Positions 1 through 8,337 of a DNA stretch of 64,000 nt are shown one piece after another. Positions within the stretch are counted from its first letter, which is position 1; each line of letters starts with the position of its first letter. Under the pieces are notes generated by a model. It saw only the letters and a program-made list of their open reading frames with translations. It ran no database searches and had not been told where the DNA came from. The DNA is from an uncultured Xanthomonas sp. (lineage in GTDB: Bacteria > Pseudomonadota > Gammaproteobacteria > Xanthomonadales > Xanthomonadaceae), in NCBI GenBank assembly GCA_943912265.1, contig CALTTS010000018.1:1-64000 (forward strand). The letters run 5' to 3'. Made by a program: the position numbers and the translations under genes.

Positions 1-2183
1 TCGCTGATGAAGCGGCCTTCCAGCATGTTGACCAGCATCATCTTGAAGGTGGCGATGCCGACGTCGCCGGCCACCGGGATGCGGCGGGCCGGCAGCGGCG
101 GACGGTAGCCGCCCTCGTGCAGGGCCAGCGCCTCCTGCTTGGCGATGTACAGCGATTCGAAGGCGTTGAACACCACCTTGTCGGTCGGCCGCACCAGGCC
201 CAGCTCCTTGGCGTTGACCGCCGAGTTGGACACCTTGGCCATCGCCACGGTCTCGAACACCTTCTTCAGCTCGGCGAACACGTCGCCGCCCGGGCCGGCC
301 GCCTGCGCGGCGCGCACCGCCAACTCCTTCAGGCCGCCACCGGCCGGCAGCAGGCCCACGCCGGCCTCGACCAGGCCGATGTAGCTCTCCAGCGCGACCA
401 CCGCCTTGGCGCTGTGCATCTGGAACTCGCAGCCGCCGCCCAGCGCCAGCCCGCGCACCGCGGCCACCACCGGCACCAGCGCGTACTTGATGCGCTGGCT
501 GGTGCGCTGGAAGTTGGCCACGGTGGCCTCGAACTCGGCGATCCGGCCGGCCTGCAGCGCCTCGACCGCCGAGGCCAGGTTGGCGCCGGCGGAGAACGGC
601 TCGTTCGGCTGCCAGATCACCACGCCCTTGAACTGCTTCTCGGCAATGGCGATGGCTTCCTGCAGGCCGTCGAGCACGGCGTCGGAAACCGTGTTCATCT
701 TGGTCTTGAAGCTGACCACGCCGATGCCGTCGCCGTCGGTCCACAGGCGCACGCCGTCGTTCTCGTAGACGGTCTCGCCCTGCGCGAAGGTCTCGCCCAG
801 CATCGGGTCGGGGAAGCGCTGGCGCTTGTACACCGGCAGCGAGGAGCGCGGCACGATCGCATTCTTGGTCGGGCTGTAGCTGCCGTCGGGGCCGTGTACG
901 CCGTCGCGGCCGTCCAGCACCCAGGCCGGCAGCGGCGCGCTGCTCATGGCCTTGCCGGCGGCGATGTCCTCGGCGATCCACTGCGCCACCTGCTTCCAGC
1001 CGGCGGCCTGCCAGGTCTCGAACGGGCCGAGCTTCCAGCCGTAGCCCCAGCGGATGGCCTGGTCGACGTCGCGCGCGGTGTCGGCGATGTCGGCCAGGTG
1101 GTAGGCGGTGTAGTGGAACAGGTCGCGGAAGACCGCCCACAGGAACTGGGCCTGCGGATGCGCGCTGGCGCGCAGCTTGGCGAATTTCTCCGCCGGGTTG
1201 CGGGTCTTCAGGATTTCGACCACTTCCGGCGCGGCGGCGCGGTCGGCCGGACGGTAGTCCTGCTTGGCCAGGTCGAGCACGAGGATGTCCTTGCCGACCT
1301 TGCGGAAGATGCCCGCGCCGGTCTTCTGGCCCAGCGCGCCCTTGGCGATCAGCGCCTGCAGCCAGGCCGGCTGGCCGAAGTACTTGTGCCACGGATCGTC
1401 CGGCAGCAGGTCCTGCATGGTCTTGATGACGTGGGCCATCGTGTCCAGGCCGACCACGTCGGAGGTGCGGTAGGTGGCCGACTTGGGCCTGCCGAGCAGC
1501 GGGCCGGTCAGCGCGTCGACCTCGTCGAAGCCCAGGCCGGCCTGCTGGGTGTGGTGGATCACCGACAGGATCGAGAACACGCCGATGCGGTTGCCGATGA
1601 AGTTCGGCGTGTCCTTGGCGTACACCACGCCCTTGCCCAGATAGGTGGTGAGGAAGGTTTCCAGCCCTTCCAGCACGGCCCGGTCGGTGGTGTGGGCCGG
1701 GATCAGCTCGGCCAGGTGCATGTAGCGCGGCGGGTTGAAGAAGTGCACGCCGCAGAAGCGGTGGCGCAGCTGCTCGGGCAGCACGTCGGCCAGCTTGTTG
1801 ATGCCCAGGCCGGAGGTGTTGGAGGCCAGGATCGCGTTTTCGTTCACGAACGGCGCGATCTTCCTGTACAGGTCCTGCTTCCAGTCCATGCGCTCGGCGA
1901 TGGCCTCGATGATCAGGTCGCAACCGAGCAGCTGCTCCAGCCCGGTGTCGTAGTTGGCCGGGACGATGGCCTCGGCCAGCGCTTTGCTGGCCAGCGGCGC
2001 CGGGCTGAGCTTGCCGAGGTTGGCGATGGCCTTGAGCACGATGCCGTCGGCGGGGCCTTCCTTGGCGGCAAGGTCGAACAGCACGGTGTCGACGCCGGCA
2101 TTGGTCAGGTGGGCGGCGATCTGCGCGCCCATCACGCCGGCACCGAGGACGGCGGCACGACGGACGAGAAGGTTGTTGGACAT
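1..2183 (-). CDS. 3-hydroxyacyl-CoA dehydrogenase / enoyl-CoA hydratase fusion, FadN type (3' end cut by window)
   Basis: Bifunctional beta-oxidation enzyme: hydrates enoyl-CoA and oxidises 3-hydroxyacyl-CoA with NAD+ in the cytoplasm. Translation of the minus strand from the ATG at 2183 opens with a Rossmann motif (AVLGAGVMGAQIA, about residues 11-23). The HAD NAD-binding and C-terminal domains follow, including NPPRYMHLAEL and DTPNFIGNRIG. The last third is a crotonase domain with the oxyanion-loop stretch FSAGANL. The dehydrogenase-first order is that of FadN/YusL proteins, the reverse of E. coli FadB. About 727 codons are present of the roughly 790 usual for the family, so the C-terminus lies outside the window. 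It follows the TetR gene after 45 bp on the same strand, so the two are probably co-transcribed and auto-regulated. Confidence 0.9.
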   Translation of the reverse strand, partial: MSNNLLVRRAAVLGAGVMGAQIAAHLTNAGVDTVLFDLAAKEGPADGIVLKAIANLGKLSPAPLASKALAEAIVPANYDTGLEQLLGCDLIIEAIAERMDWKQDLYRKIAPFVNENAILASNTSGLGINKLADVLPEQLRHRFCGVHFFNPPRYMHLAELIPAHTTDRAVLEGLETFLTTYLGKGVVYAKDTPNFIGNRIGVFSILSVIHHTQQAGLGFDEVDALTGPLLGRPKSATYRTSDVVGLDTMAHVIKTMQDLLPDDPWHKYFGQPAWLQALIAKGALGQKTGAGIFRKVGKDILVLDLAKQDYRPADRAAAPEVVEILKTRNPAEKFAKLRASAHPQAQFLWAVFRDLFHYTAYHLADIADTARDVDQAIRWGYGWKLGPFETWQAAGWKQVAQWIAEDIAAGKAMSSAPLPAWVLDGRDGVHGPDGSYSPTKNAIVPRSSLPVYKRQRFPDPMLGETFAQGETVYENDGVRLWTDGDGIGVVSFKTKMNTVSDAVLDGLQEAIAIAEKQFKGVVIWQPNEPFSAGANLASAVEALQAGRIAEFEATVANFQRTSQRIKYALVPVVAAVRGLALGGGCEFQMHSAKAVVALESYIGLVEAGVGLLPAGGGLKELAVRAAQAAGPGGDVFAELKKVFETVAMAKVSNSAVNAKELGLVRPTDKVVFNAFESLYIAKQEALALHEGGYRPPLPARRIPVAGDVGIATFKMMLVNMLEGRFIS

Positions 2184-2228
2184 GTCGTAGTGGCCTTTGG
2201 CGATGAAAGGGTGGAGGGGGAAATCGGT

Positions 2229-2861
2229 TCAGGAGGCGCGGGCGGCGAGGAAGCCGGCCCGGGCGAAGCGGATCAGTTCCCGTGCCGCGTTGGCGCGGTG
2301 CACGGATTCGGAAACGTCGGGCGGGCGCTTGATCAGGCCGAAATCGGCCATCGCGTAGGTCAGCGCCCCGGCGAGGAAATCCAGCCGCCAGTACAGCTCT
2401 TCCTTGCTCAGCTCCGGCACGCAGGCGGCGATGGCCTTGCCGAACTCGCGCAGCACGTGGCCGTAGTGGTCGGACAGGAACTTGCGCAGGCCGTCGTTCT
2501 TCTCGGCGTAGGCGCGCGCGATCACCCGCACGAAGGCGCCGCCGCCGTTGCGGTCCTGCGCCATCGCCAGGGCCGGTTCGACGAAGGCGGCCAGCAGGGC
2601 CTCCAGGTCGCCCGGGCAGTCGCGCCGGGCGGCTTCCAGGCGGGCCATGCGGTCGGCGGTCATCTCGTCCATGCGCCGGCGGAAGACCTCGTTGACCAGG
2701 TTTTCCTTGGAGCCGAAGTGGTAGTTGACCGCGGCGATGTTGACGTCTGCCTGGCTGGTGACCTGGCGCAGCGAGGTGCCGGCGAAACCGTGCTGGGCGA
2801 ACAGTTCCTCGGCCGCACTGAGGATGCGGTCTTTGGTGGAGAAGTGGGCGGGCCGGTTCAT
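2229..2861 (-). CDS. TetR-family regulator, PsrA-like (fatty-acid responsive)
   Basis: A 210-residue repressor. The N-terminal helix-turn-helix (about residues 10-55) reads ILSAAEELFAQHGFAGTSLR and then VNIAAVNYHFGSKENL, very like Pseudomonas PsrA. The ligand-binding half is TetR-like (WRLDFLAGALTYAM). PsrA proteins bind acyl-CoA or long-chain fatty acids and repress beta-oxidation genes. The neighbouring FadN-type gene and the PsrA-type palindrome 12 bp before the start fit this. I chose the ATG at 2861 because the homology begins there; an upstream in-frame ATG at 2975 would add 38 residues without homology and would place the operator inside the coding region. Confidence 0.85.
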   Translation of the reverse strand: MNRPAHFSTKDRILSAAEELFAQHGFAGTSLRQVTSQADVNIAAVNYHFGSKENLVNEVFRRRMDEMTADRMARLEAARRDCPGDLEALLAAFVEPALAMAQDRNGGGAFVRVIARAYAEKNDGLRKFLSDHYGHVLREFGKAIAACVPELSKEELYWRLDFLAGALTYAMADFGLIKRPPDVSESVHRANAARELIRFARAGFLAARAS

Positions 2862-2872
2862 TCGCGTGTCAT

Positions 2873-2888
2873 TCAAACGATTGTTTGA
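2873..2888. promoter_or_regulatory. Palindromic operator, PsrA type
   Basis: TCAAACGATTGTTTGA is a perfect inverted repeat with 6-bp arms and a 4-bp spacer. It matches the published PsrA pattern (G/C)AAAC-N2-4-GTTT(G/C). It lies just upstream of the TetR start codon, where bound protein would block its own transcription and that of the downstream beta-oxidation gene. Confidence 0.7.
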
Positions 2889-2979
2889 TGCTACCGCTTT
2901 CCGCCGGGTCTTTGCATGCTGCGCCGCAGCATGACTGCCGATGGCGCAGGCATGCGGTGCATTCCGCGGCCGCACAGGC

Positions 2980-3029
2980 TAGAATGCGCAGTCAAACCTT
3001 GCGAGCCCGCGTCCAGACGCGGGTTTTTT
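2980..3029 (+). promoter_or_regulatory. ndk promoter with an intrinsic-terminator-like leader hairpin
   Basis: TAGAAT at 2980-2985 looks like a -10 box. About 20 nt after it, CCCGCGT and ACGCGGG (3006-3012 and 3017-3023) form a hairpin followed by six T, the form of a rho-independent terminator. It lies on the coding strand between the promoter and ndk, 45 bp before the start codon, so it could be a leader attenuator or the end of a roughly 40-nt RNA. Confidence 0.45.
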
Positions 3030-3074
3030 CATGCTAACCTCGGGCCACTGGCCCGCACCAACGGAGAAATCCCC

Positions 3075-3500
3075 ATGGCGCTGGAGCGCACCCTGTCCAT
3101 CATCAAGCCCGATGCCGTCGCCAAGAACGTGATCGGCGAAATCTACAGCCGCTTCGAGAAGGCCGGCCTGAAGATCGTGGCCGCCAGGTACAAGCAGCTG
3201 TCGCGGCGCGAGGCCGAGGGCTTCTATGCCGTGCACCGCGAGCGTCCGTTCTTCAATGCGCTGGTCGAGTTCATGATCTCCGGCCCGGTGATGATCCAGG
3301 TGCTGGAAGGCGAGAACGCCGTGGCCGCGCACCGCGAGCTGCTGGGCGCCACCAACCCGAAGGACGCCGCGCCGGGCACCATCCGCGCCGATTTCGCCGA
3401 TTCCATCGACGCCAACGCCGCGCACGGTTCGGATTCGGTCGAGAACGCCGCCAACGAAGTGGCCTACTTCTTCGCCGCCACCGACGTGGTCTCGCGCTGA
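3075..3500 (+). CDS. ndk: Nucleoside diphosphate kinase
   Basis: Transfers the gamma-phosphate of ATP to nucleoside diphosphates through a phospho-histidine intermediate. The 141-residue length is normal. It opens with ERTLSIIKPDAV and carries the active-site histidine in NAAHGSDS at residue 117. The start is the ATG after GGAGAAATCCCC. It is followed after 12 bp by rlmN on the same strand, an arrangement common in gammaproteobacteria. A leader hairpin lies upstream and may control it. Confidence 0.97.
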   Translation: MALERTLSIIKPDAVAKNVIGEIYSRFEKAGLKIVAARYKQLSRREAEGFYAVHRERPFFNALVEFMISGPVMIQVLEGENAVAAHRELLGATNPKDAAPGTIRADFADSIDANAAHGSDSVENAANEVAYFFAATDVVSR

Positions 3501-3512
3501 GGTGATGCGACG

Positions 3513-4724
3513 GTGAGCGAGATCGTGCAGGTTCCCGGTTCGGCCCCGGCCGGCGACGCGGTCGCCGCGCCGCCGCGTGCGCGCCAGAACCTGCTCGATC
3601 TCGACCGCGCCGGGCTGGAGCGCTTCTTCGAGGAGACCCTCGGCGAGAAGCGCTACCGCGCCCACCAGGTGATGAAGTGGATCCACCACCGCTACGTCAC
3701 CGATTTCGAGCAGATGACCGACCTGGGCAAGGCGCTGCGCGCCAAGCTGCAGCAGCATGCCGAGGTCGTCGTCCCCAACGTGGTGTTCGACAAGCCTTCC
3801 GCCGACGGCACCCACAAGTGGCTGCTGGCGATGGGCGCCGACGGCAGGAACGCCATCGAGACCGTCTACATCCCGGACAAGACCCGCGGCACGCTGTGCG
3901 TGTCATCGCAGGTCGGCTGCGGGCTCAACTGCACCTTCTGTTCCACCGCCACCCAGGGCTTCAACCGCAACCTGACCACCGCCGAGATCATCGGCCAGGT
4001 GTGGGTCGCGGCGCGCCACCTGGGCAACGTGCCGCACCAGATGCGCCGGCTCACCAACGTGGTGATGATGGGCATGGGCGAGCCGCTGATGAATTTCGAC
4101 AACGTCGTGCGGGCGATGAGCATCATGCGCGACGACCTGGGCTACGGCCTGGCCAACAAGCGCGTGACCCTGTCCACCTCCGGCCTGGTGCCGATGATCG
4201 ACCGGCTTTCGGCCGAGAGCGACGTGTCGCTGGCGGTGTCGCTGCACGCAGCCAACGACGAGCTGCGCCAGACCCTGGTGCCGCTGAACAAGAAATACCC
4301 GATCGCCGAGCTGATGGCGGCCTGCGCGCGCTACCTGCGCGCCAACAATCGCCGCGAATCGGTGACTTTCGAGTACACCCTGATGAAGGGCGTCAACGAC
4401 CAGCCCGAGCACGCCCGCCAGCTGGCGCAGCTGATGCGCCGCTTCGACAACGCGGTACAGGCCAAGGATTCGGGCAAGGTCAACCTGATCCCGTTCAATC
4501 CGTTCCCCGGCACCCGCTACGAGCGCGCCGGGGAAGAGCAGATCCGCGCCTTCCAGAAGATCCTGCTCGACGCCGGCGTGCTGACGATGGTCCGGCGCAC
4601 GCGCGGCGACGACATCGACGCGGCCTGCGGCCAGCTCAAGGGCCAGGTGATGGACCGCACCCGGCGTCAGGCCGAGTTCAACCGCCAGCTCCAGGCGCGA
4701 TCCGGCCATGACGCCGCGGCCTAG
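3513..4724 (+). CDS. rlmN: Dual-specificity 23S rRNA / tRNA adenine-C2 methyltransferase
   Basis: Radical-SAM enzyme that methylates A2503 of 23S rRNA and A37 of some tRNAs. The iron-sulfur cluster motif CGLNCTFC has cysteines at residues 136, 140 and 143. The two mechanistic cysteines are visible as C129 (GTLCVSS) and C372 (DAACGQL). The start is GTG at 3513, 12 bp after ndk. The 403-residue length includes a family-typical N-terminal extension. Its end overlaps the pilus lipoprotein gene by 17 bp, which implies a shared transcript. Confidence 0.96.
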   Translation: MSEIVQVPGSAPAGDAVAAPPRARQNLLDLDRAGLERFFEETLGEKRYRAHQVMKWIHHRYVTDFEQMTDLGKALRAKLQQHAEVVVPNVVFDKPSADGTHKWLLAMGADGRNAIETVYIPDKTRGTLCVSSQVGCGLNCTFCSTATQGFNRNLTTAEIIGQVWVAARHLGNVPHQMRRLTNVVMMGMGEPLMNFDNVVRAMSIMRDDLGYGLANKRVTLSTSGLVPMIDRLSAESDVSLAVSLHAANDELRQTLVPLNKKYPIAELMAACARYLRANNRRESVTFEYTLMKGVNDQPEHARQLAQLMRRFDNAVQAKDSGKVNLIPFNPFPGTRYERAGEEQIRAFQKILLDAGVLTMVRRTRGDDIDAACGQLKGQVMDRTRRQAEFNRQLQARSGHDAAA

Positions 4725-5526
4725 GCTGGTCGCCGGGCTCGCCCTGGTCGCCCTGCTGCTGGCGGGGTGCAGCCGGCTGAGCTTCGTCAAGCCGTCGATG
4801 GAGCGCGGCAAGTCGCGCGAAGTGGCGCAGAAGTACGACATCCGCGACGACAAGCGGGCACGCGAGCGGCTGGCCTCGCGCGATCAGCTCACGCTCGCGG
4901 CCGACAGCCTGCAGTCCGGGCGGCTCGACGAGGCCGAGAAGCGGGCGCGGCAGGCGCTCTCGCTCGGCGCGGACCCGGCCGCGGCCAACACGCTGCTGGC
5001 CTTGGTCGCGTCCCGTCGCGGCGACCAGCGCAAGGCCGGGGACTACTTCGAACGCGCCGCGCGCCAGGCCGGCGGCCGCGGCGCGGAGGCCAACAACTAC
5101 GGCGCATGGCTGTGCGACAACGGCCGCGAGGCCGACGCGCTGGCCTGGTTCGACCGCGCCATCGCCGATGCCGACTACGCCAGCCCGGCCTCGGCCTGGG
5201 CCAACGCGGCCAGCTGCGCCTACCGGATCGGCCGCTACGAGCGCGTGGACGAGCAGGCGCGGCAGGCCCTCGCGCTGGACCCGGGCAATGCCGTCGCCCT
5301 GGAGACGATGGCGGCCAACCAGTACCGCCTCGGGCGCTATTTCGATGCGCGCGCGTTCCTCGAGCGCCGGCTCGCGGCTGCACCGGCAAGCGCATCCGTG
5401 TTACAACTTGCGGTGCAGATCGAACAGAGGCTGGGCGACATGGTGGCTGCCCGCCGTTACTCCCAGCGGCTGCAAACGGAATTTCCTCAGGCCGCGAATG
5501 CCAATCCCGGGGCAGGCAAGCAGTGA
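4708..5526 (+). CDS. pilF: Type IV pilus biogenesis/stability lipoprotein with TPRs
   Basis: Outer-membrane lipoprotein (PilF/PilW) that helps the PilQ secretin multimerise. The signal peptide ends in a lipobox, LLLAGC at about residues 16-21. Tetratricopeptide repeats follow, for example ADALAWFDRAIADADY. At 272 residues it is slightly longer than Pseudomonas PilF. Position between rlmN and a RodZ-like gene is the canonical one. It overlaps rlmN at its start and the next gene by 4 bp at its end. Confidence 0.9.
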   Translation: MTPRPRLVAGLALVALLLAGCSRLSFVKPSMERGKSREVAQKYDIRDDKRARERLASRDQLTLAADSLQSGRLDEAEKRARQALSLGADPAAANTLLALVASRRGDQRKAGDYFERAARQAGGRGAEANNYGAWLCDNGREADALAWFDRAIADADYASPASAWANAASCAYRIGRYERVDEQARQALALDPGNAVALETMAANQYRLGRYFDARAFLERRLAAAPASASVLQLAVQIEQRLGDMVAARRYSQRLQTEFPQAANANPGAGKQ

Positions 5527-6407
5527 GTGGCGTTGCAAATCAGGTCGCATCCTCGACCGACGGCCGCGGTTGCGGCCTTCTCCTGAAGGAAGCCCGCGAA
5601 AAGGCGGGCATGACGCTCGACGACGCCGGGCGCGCGCTGAAGGTTCCCGTGCACGTGGTCGAGGCGATCGAGTCGGAGCAGTGGGACCGGCTCGGTGCGC
5701 CGGTGTACGCGCGCGGCATGATGCGCAGCTACGCGCGCCTGCTCGGAGTCGACCTGGAGCCGCTGCTGGCCCGGGCCCGCGTGGCGCGGATCGAGCCGGT
5801 GGAGCTGGTCAGCCATACCCACACGCCGCGCTACCGGCTGTGGTTCGAAGGCATCGCGCGCCGCCTGGTGTACGTCGCGGTCACCGCCATGGTCGCGGTG
5901 CCGACGTGGTACTGGATGCATTCGTCCGCACCGTCGCCGGCCACCACGATGGCGTCGCTGGACGCGATCCCCGCGCCGGCCGCCGACCTGCCGGCCGCAT
6001 CCGGCGGCGACGGCGTGCCTGCGGCAAACGCGGCCGCGGCTGCCGGCGCCGCGGAATCCGGCGCGGCCGCGCCTGCCGCGGCCCGCGAACCGGCTGCGCC
6101 CTATGTCGCCTCGATGGCATCGGTGCCGAAAGCCTCCGACGTTGCCGCACTGCTGCTGCGCTTCACCGGCGACAGCTGGTTCCGCGTGGTCGGGCCGGAA
6201 GGCCAGGTCGTGGACCAGGGGCTGCTGCACGCCGGCGAGGAACGCAGCTTCGCGCCGGGACAGGCCGCGAAGGTGATGCTCGGCAACGCCAGCGCGGTCG
6301 AGGTTCAGCAGGGAGGCGCTACGCTGGATCTCGCGCCGTACCGCAAGGCCAGCGTGGCCCGCTTTACGGTATCCTCCGACGGCTCGGTGGTCCCCGCATC
6401 CGAGTAG
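5523..6407 (+). CDS. RodZ-like membrane protein with cytoplasmic HTH
   Basis: Predicted cytoskeleton-linked shape protein. The cytoplasmic helix-turn-helix (about residues 20-85; LKEAREKAGMTLDDAGRALK) is followed by one transmembrane segment near residue 120 (VYVAVTAMVAVPTWYW). Next come a long Ala/Pro-rich linker and a C-terminal periplasmic DUF4115-like domain (LLRFTGDSWFRVVGPEG). The start is the GTG overlapping the pilF stop (GTGA). In many relatives ispG and hisS follow here; they are absent at this spot and yfgM comes next. Confidence 0.85.
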   Translation: MSGVANQVASSTDGRGCGLLLKEAREKAGMTLDDAGRALKVPVHVVEAIESEQWDRLGAPVYARGMMRSYARLLGVDLEPLLARARVARIEPVELVSHTHTPRYRLWFEGIARRLVYVAVTAMVAVPTWYWMHSSAPSPATTMASLDAIPAPAADLPAASGGDGVPAANAAAAAGAAESGAAAPAAAREPAAPYVASMASVPKASDVAALLLRFTGDSWFRVVGPEGQVVDQGLLHAGEERSFAPGQAAKVMLGNASAVEVQQGGATLDLAPYRKASVARFTVSSDGSVVPASE

Positions 6408-6483
6408 GCAACGACTCGGGCGGCCACGCCGGCAACCGGTATTTCCAACATCAAGGCTCCGCGCGGACGGGGCGAGAGTACGC

Positions 6484-7116
6484 ATGGCAATCGACGATCT
6501 GCTTGACGAGCACGAACAGGGCGAGCGCGTCCGCTCCTGGCTGAGGAAGAATGGAGCGGTGATGGCGGGAGGCGTGGCGCTAGGCGTCGCCGCCATCGTC
6601 GGTTGGCAATGGTGGAGTGCGCGGCAGGGCACGGCGCATGCCGCCGCGAACACCCGCTACGCGGCCTTCGTTGCCGATGTCCGGGCCGGCAAGCTCGACA
6701 AGGCCAAGGCCGACGTGGCCGGCCTCAAGGACAGCGTGGTCTACGACGAACTGGCGGCGCTGCGCCTGGCCAAGGCGCAGAGCGAGGCCGGCAAGACCGA
6801 CGATGCCATCGCCACGCTGCGCGGCGTGCCCGGGGATTCGCGTCTGCGCCCTCTGGTCGAGGTGCGGCTGGCCCGGCTGCTGGTCGAAGGCGGCAAGGCC
6901 GCCGATGCGCTGGCGCTGCTGGACAAGGCCGCCGACAGCGCGGCGCTGGAAGCCAAGGGCGACGCGCTGGCCGCGCTCGGCCGCAAGGAGCAGGCGCGCG
7001 ACGCCTATGGCAAGGCGTTGGTCGGCCTCGACGTGGCCGCGCCGGAACGGCGTCTGGTCGAACTGAAACTCACGGATGTGGGCGGCACGGTTGCCATGCC
7101 CGCGGAGCCTATCTGA
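6484..7116 (+). CDS. YfgM-like ancillary SecYEG translocon subunit
   Basis: Single-pass inner-membrane protein with a periplasmic TPR domain, expected to link SecYEG to periplasmic chaperones. The N-terminus is cytoplasmic (DDLLDEHEQGERVRSWLRKNG), followed by one transmembrane helix at about residues 23-40 and TPR-like helices (KLDKAKADVAGL, KAADALALLDKAADS). At 210 residues it has the family length. Its stop overlaps the bamB start, the usual yfgM-bamB-der order. Confidence 0.88.
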   Translation: MAIDDLLDEHEQGERVRSWLRKNGAVMAGGVALGVAAIVGWQWWSARQGTAHAAANTRYAAFVADVRAGKLDKAKADVAGLKDSVVYDELAALRLAKAQSEAGKTDDAIATLRGVPGDSRLRPLVEVRLARLLVEGGKAADALALLDKAADSAALEAKGDALAALGRKEQARDAYGKALVGLDVAAPERRLVELKLTDVGGTVAMPAEPI

Positions 7117-8324
7117 TGAAGCGGGTTGAGATGATCAAGCAGGTTGCGGCCGTCGTGCTGCTCGCCACGGCGCTGACCGGGTGCAGCACGGTCAAGGGCT
7201 GGTTCGCGGGCAAGAACGCCTCGGCCAAGAAGGCGGCCGAGCCGGCCGAACTGGTCGACTTCAAGGCCAGCGTGAAGATTTCCAAGGTGTGGAGCGAGCA
7301 CGTCGGCAAGGGCGAGAAGCGCACCGGCGTGCGCCAGGCTCCGGTCGTGGCGGACGGCCATGTCTACGTGGCCGCGCTGGAAGGCGGCGTGCGCGCGCTC
7401 GACCTGCAGTCCGGCAGGGAGCTGTGGAAGTACGTGCCGGAGAAGGAAAAGAAGAAGGCGCCGCTGCGCCTGGCCGGCGGCCCCGGGGCCGGCGACGGGC
7501 TGGTGGTGGTCGGCAGCCTCGGCGGCGACGTGATCGCGCTGGATGCCGCCGACGGCAGCCGGAAGTGGCAGAGCCGGATCAATGCCGAGATCATCAGCGC
7601 CCCGGCGGTTTCGCAGGGCATGGTGTTCGTGCGCAGCAACGACGGCCGCATCACCGCGCTCGACGCCGCCAGCGGCGAGCGCCGCTGGTTCCACGACCAG
7701 GAACTGCCGCTGCTGACCGTGCGCGGCAACGCGCCGGTGGTGGCCGGCCCGGGCGTGCTGTTCGTCGGCAACGACGACGGTTCCCTGTCCACGCTGGCGA
7801 TGAACGACGGCCGCGTGCTGTGGCAGCAGACGATCGGTTCGCCGGAAGGCCGTACCGAGCTGGACCGCATGGCCGACGTGGATGCCGCGCCGGTGCTGGA
7901 AGGCACCACCCTGTTCGCCACCAGCTACAAGAACGAGACCCAGGCCATCGAAGGGCCGAGCGGCCGTCCGATGTGGACGCGCGACCACGGCGGCATCGGC
8001 GGCATCGGCGTCTCGTCCGGGCTGGTGATCGTGTCCGACCGCGACGGCACCGTGTGGGCGCTGGACAAGACCAGCGGCGCGCCGATGTGGTCGCAGCCCG
8101 CGCTTGCGCGGCGCTCGCTGACCGGGCCGACGGTGCAGGGCGACTACGTGGCCGTGGGCGACTACAAGGGCTACGTGCACTGGTTGCGGCTGGACAACGG
8201 CGAGCTGGCCGCGCGCGAGCGGGTCGGCCGCAAGGCCATCCTCGGCCAGCCCGTGCAGGCCGACGGCCTGCTGCTGGTGCAGGACACCAAGGGCGAGCTG
8301 ACCGCCTTCAAGCTGGGCCAGTAA
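7116..8324 (+). CDS. bamB: Outer-membrane protein assembly lipoprotein BamB
   Basis: Beta-propeller lipoprotein of the BAM complex that inserts outer-membrane proteins. The signal peptide and lipobox LTGC lie near residue 25. PQQ-like repeats follow, each with an AxDxxxGxxxW pattern, for example ALDLQSGRELWKY and ALDAADGSRKWQS. The ATG at 7116 overlaps the preceding stop; an ATG at 7131 is an alternative that still leaves an adequate signal peptide. The 402-residue length matches the family. Confidence 0.95.
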   Translation: MKRVEMIKQVAAVVLLATALTGCSTVKGWFAGKNASAKKAAEPAELVDFKASVKISKVWSEHVGKGEKRTGVRQAPVVADGHVYVAALEGGVRALDLQSGRELWKYVPEKEKKKAPLRLAGGPGAGDGLVVVGSLGGDVIALDAADGSRKWQSRINAEIISAPAVSQGMVFVRSNDGRITALDAASGERRWFHDQELPLLTVRGNAPVVAGPGVLFVGNDDGSLSTLAMNDGRVLWQQTIGSPEGRTELDRMADVDAAPVLEGTTLFATSYKNETQAIEGPSGRPMWTRDHGGIGGIGVSSGLVIVSDRDGTVWALDKTSGAPMWSQPALARRSLTGPTVQGDYVAVGDYKGYVHWLRLDNGELAARERVGRKAILGQPVQADGLLLVQDTKGELTAFKLGQ

Positions 8325-8337
8325 GGGGATCGCCGCG

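Noticed and set aside
117..2888. Long rightward open frame of about 920 codons
   Set aside because: It is antisense to the FadN-type gene and the TetR gene, whose proteins show clear family motifs. Its own translation is His/Gly/Arg-rich with no domain, typical of antisense frames in GC-rich DNA.
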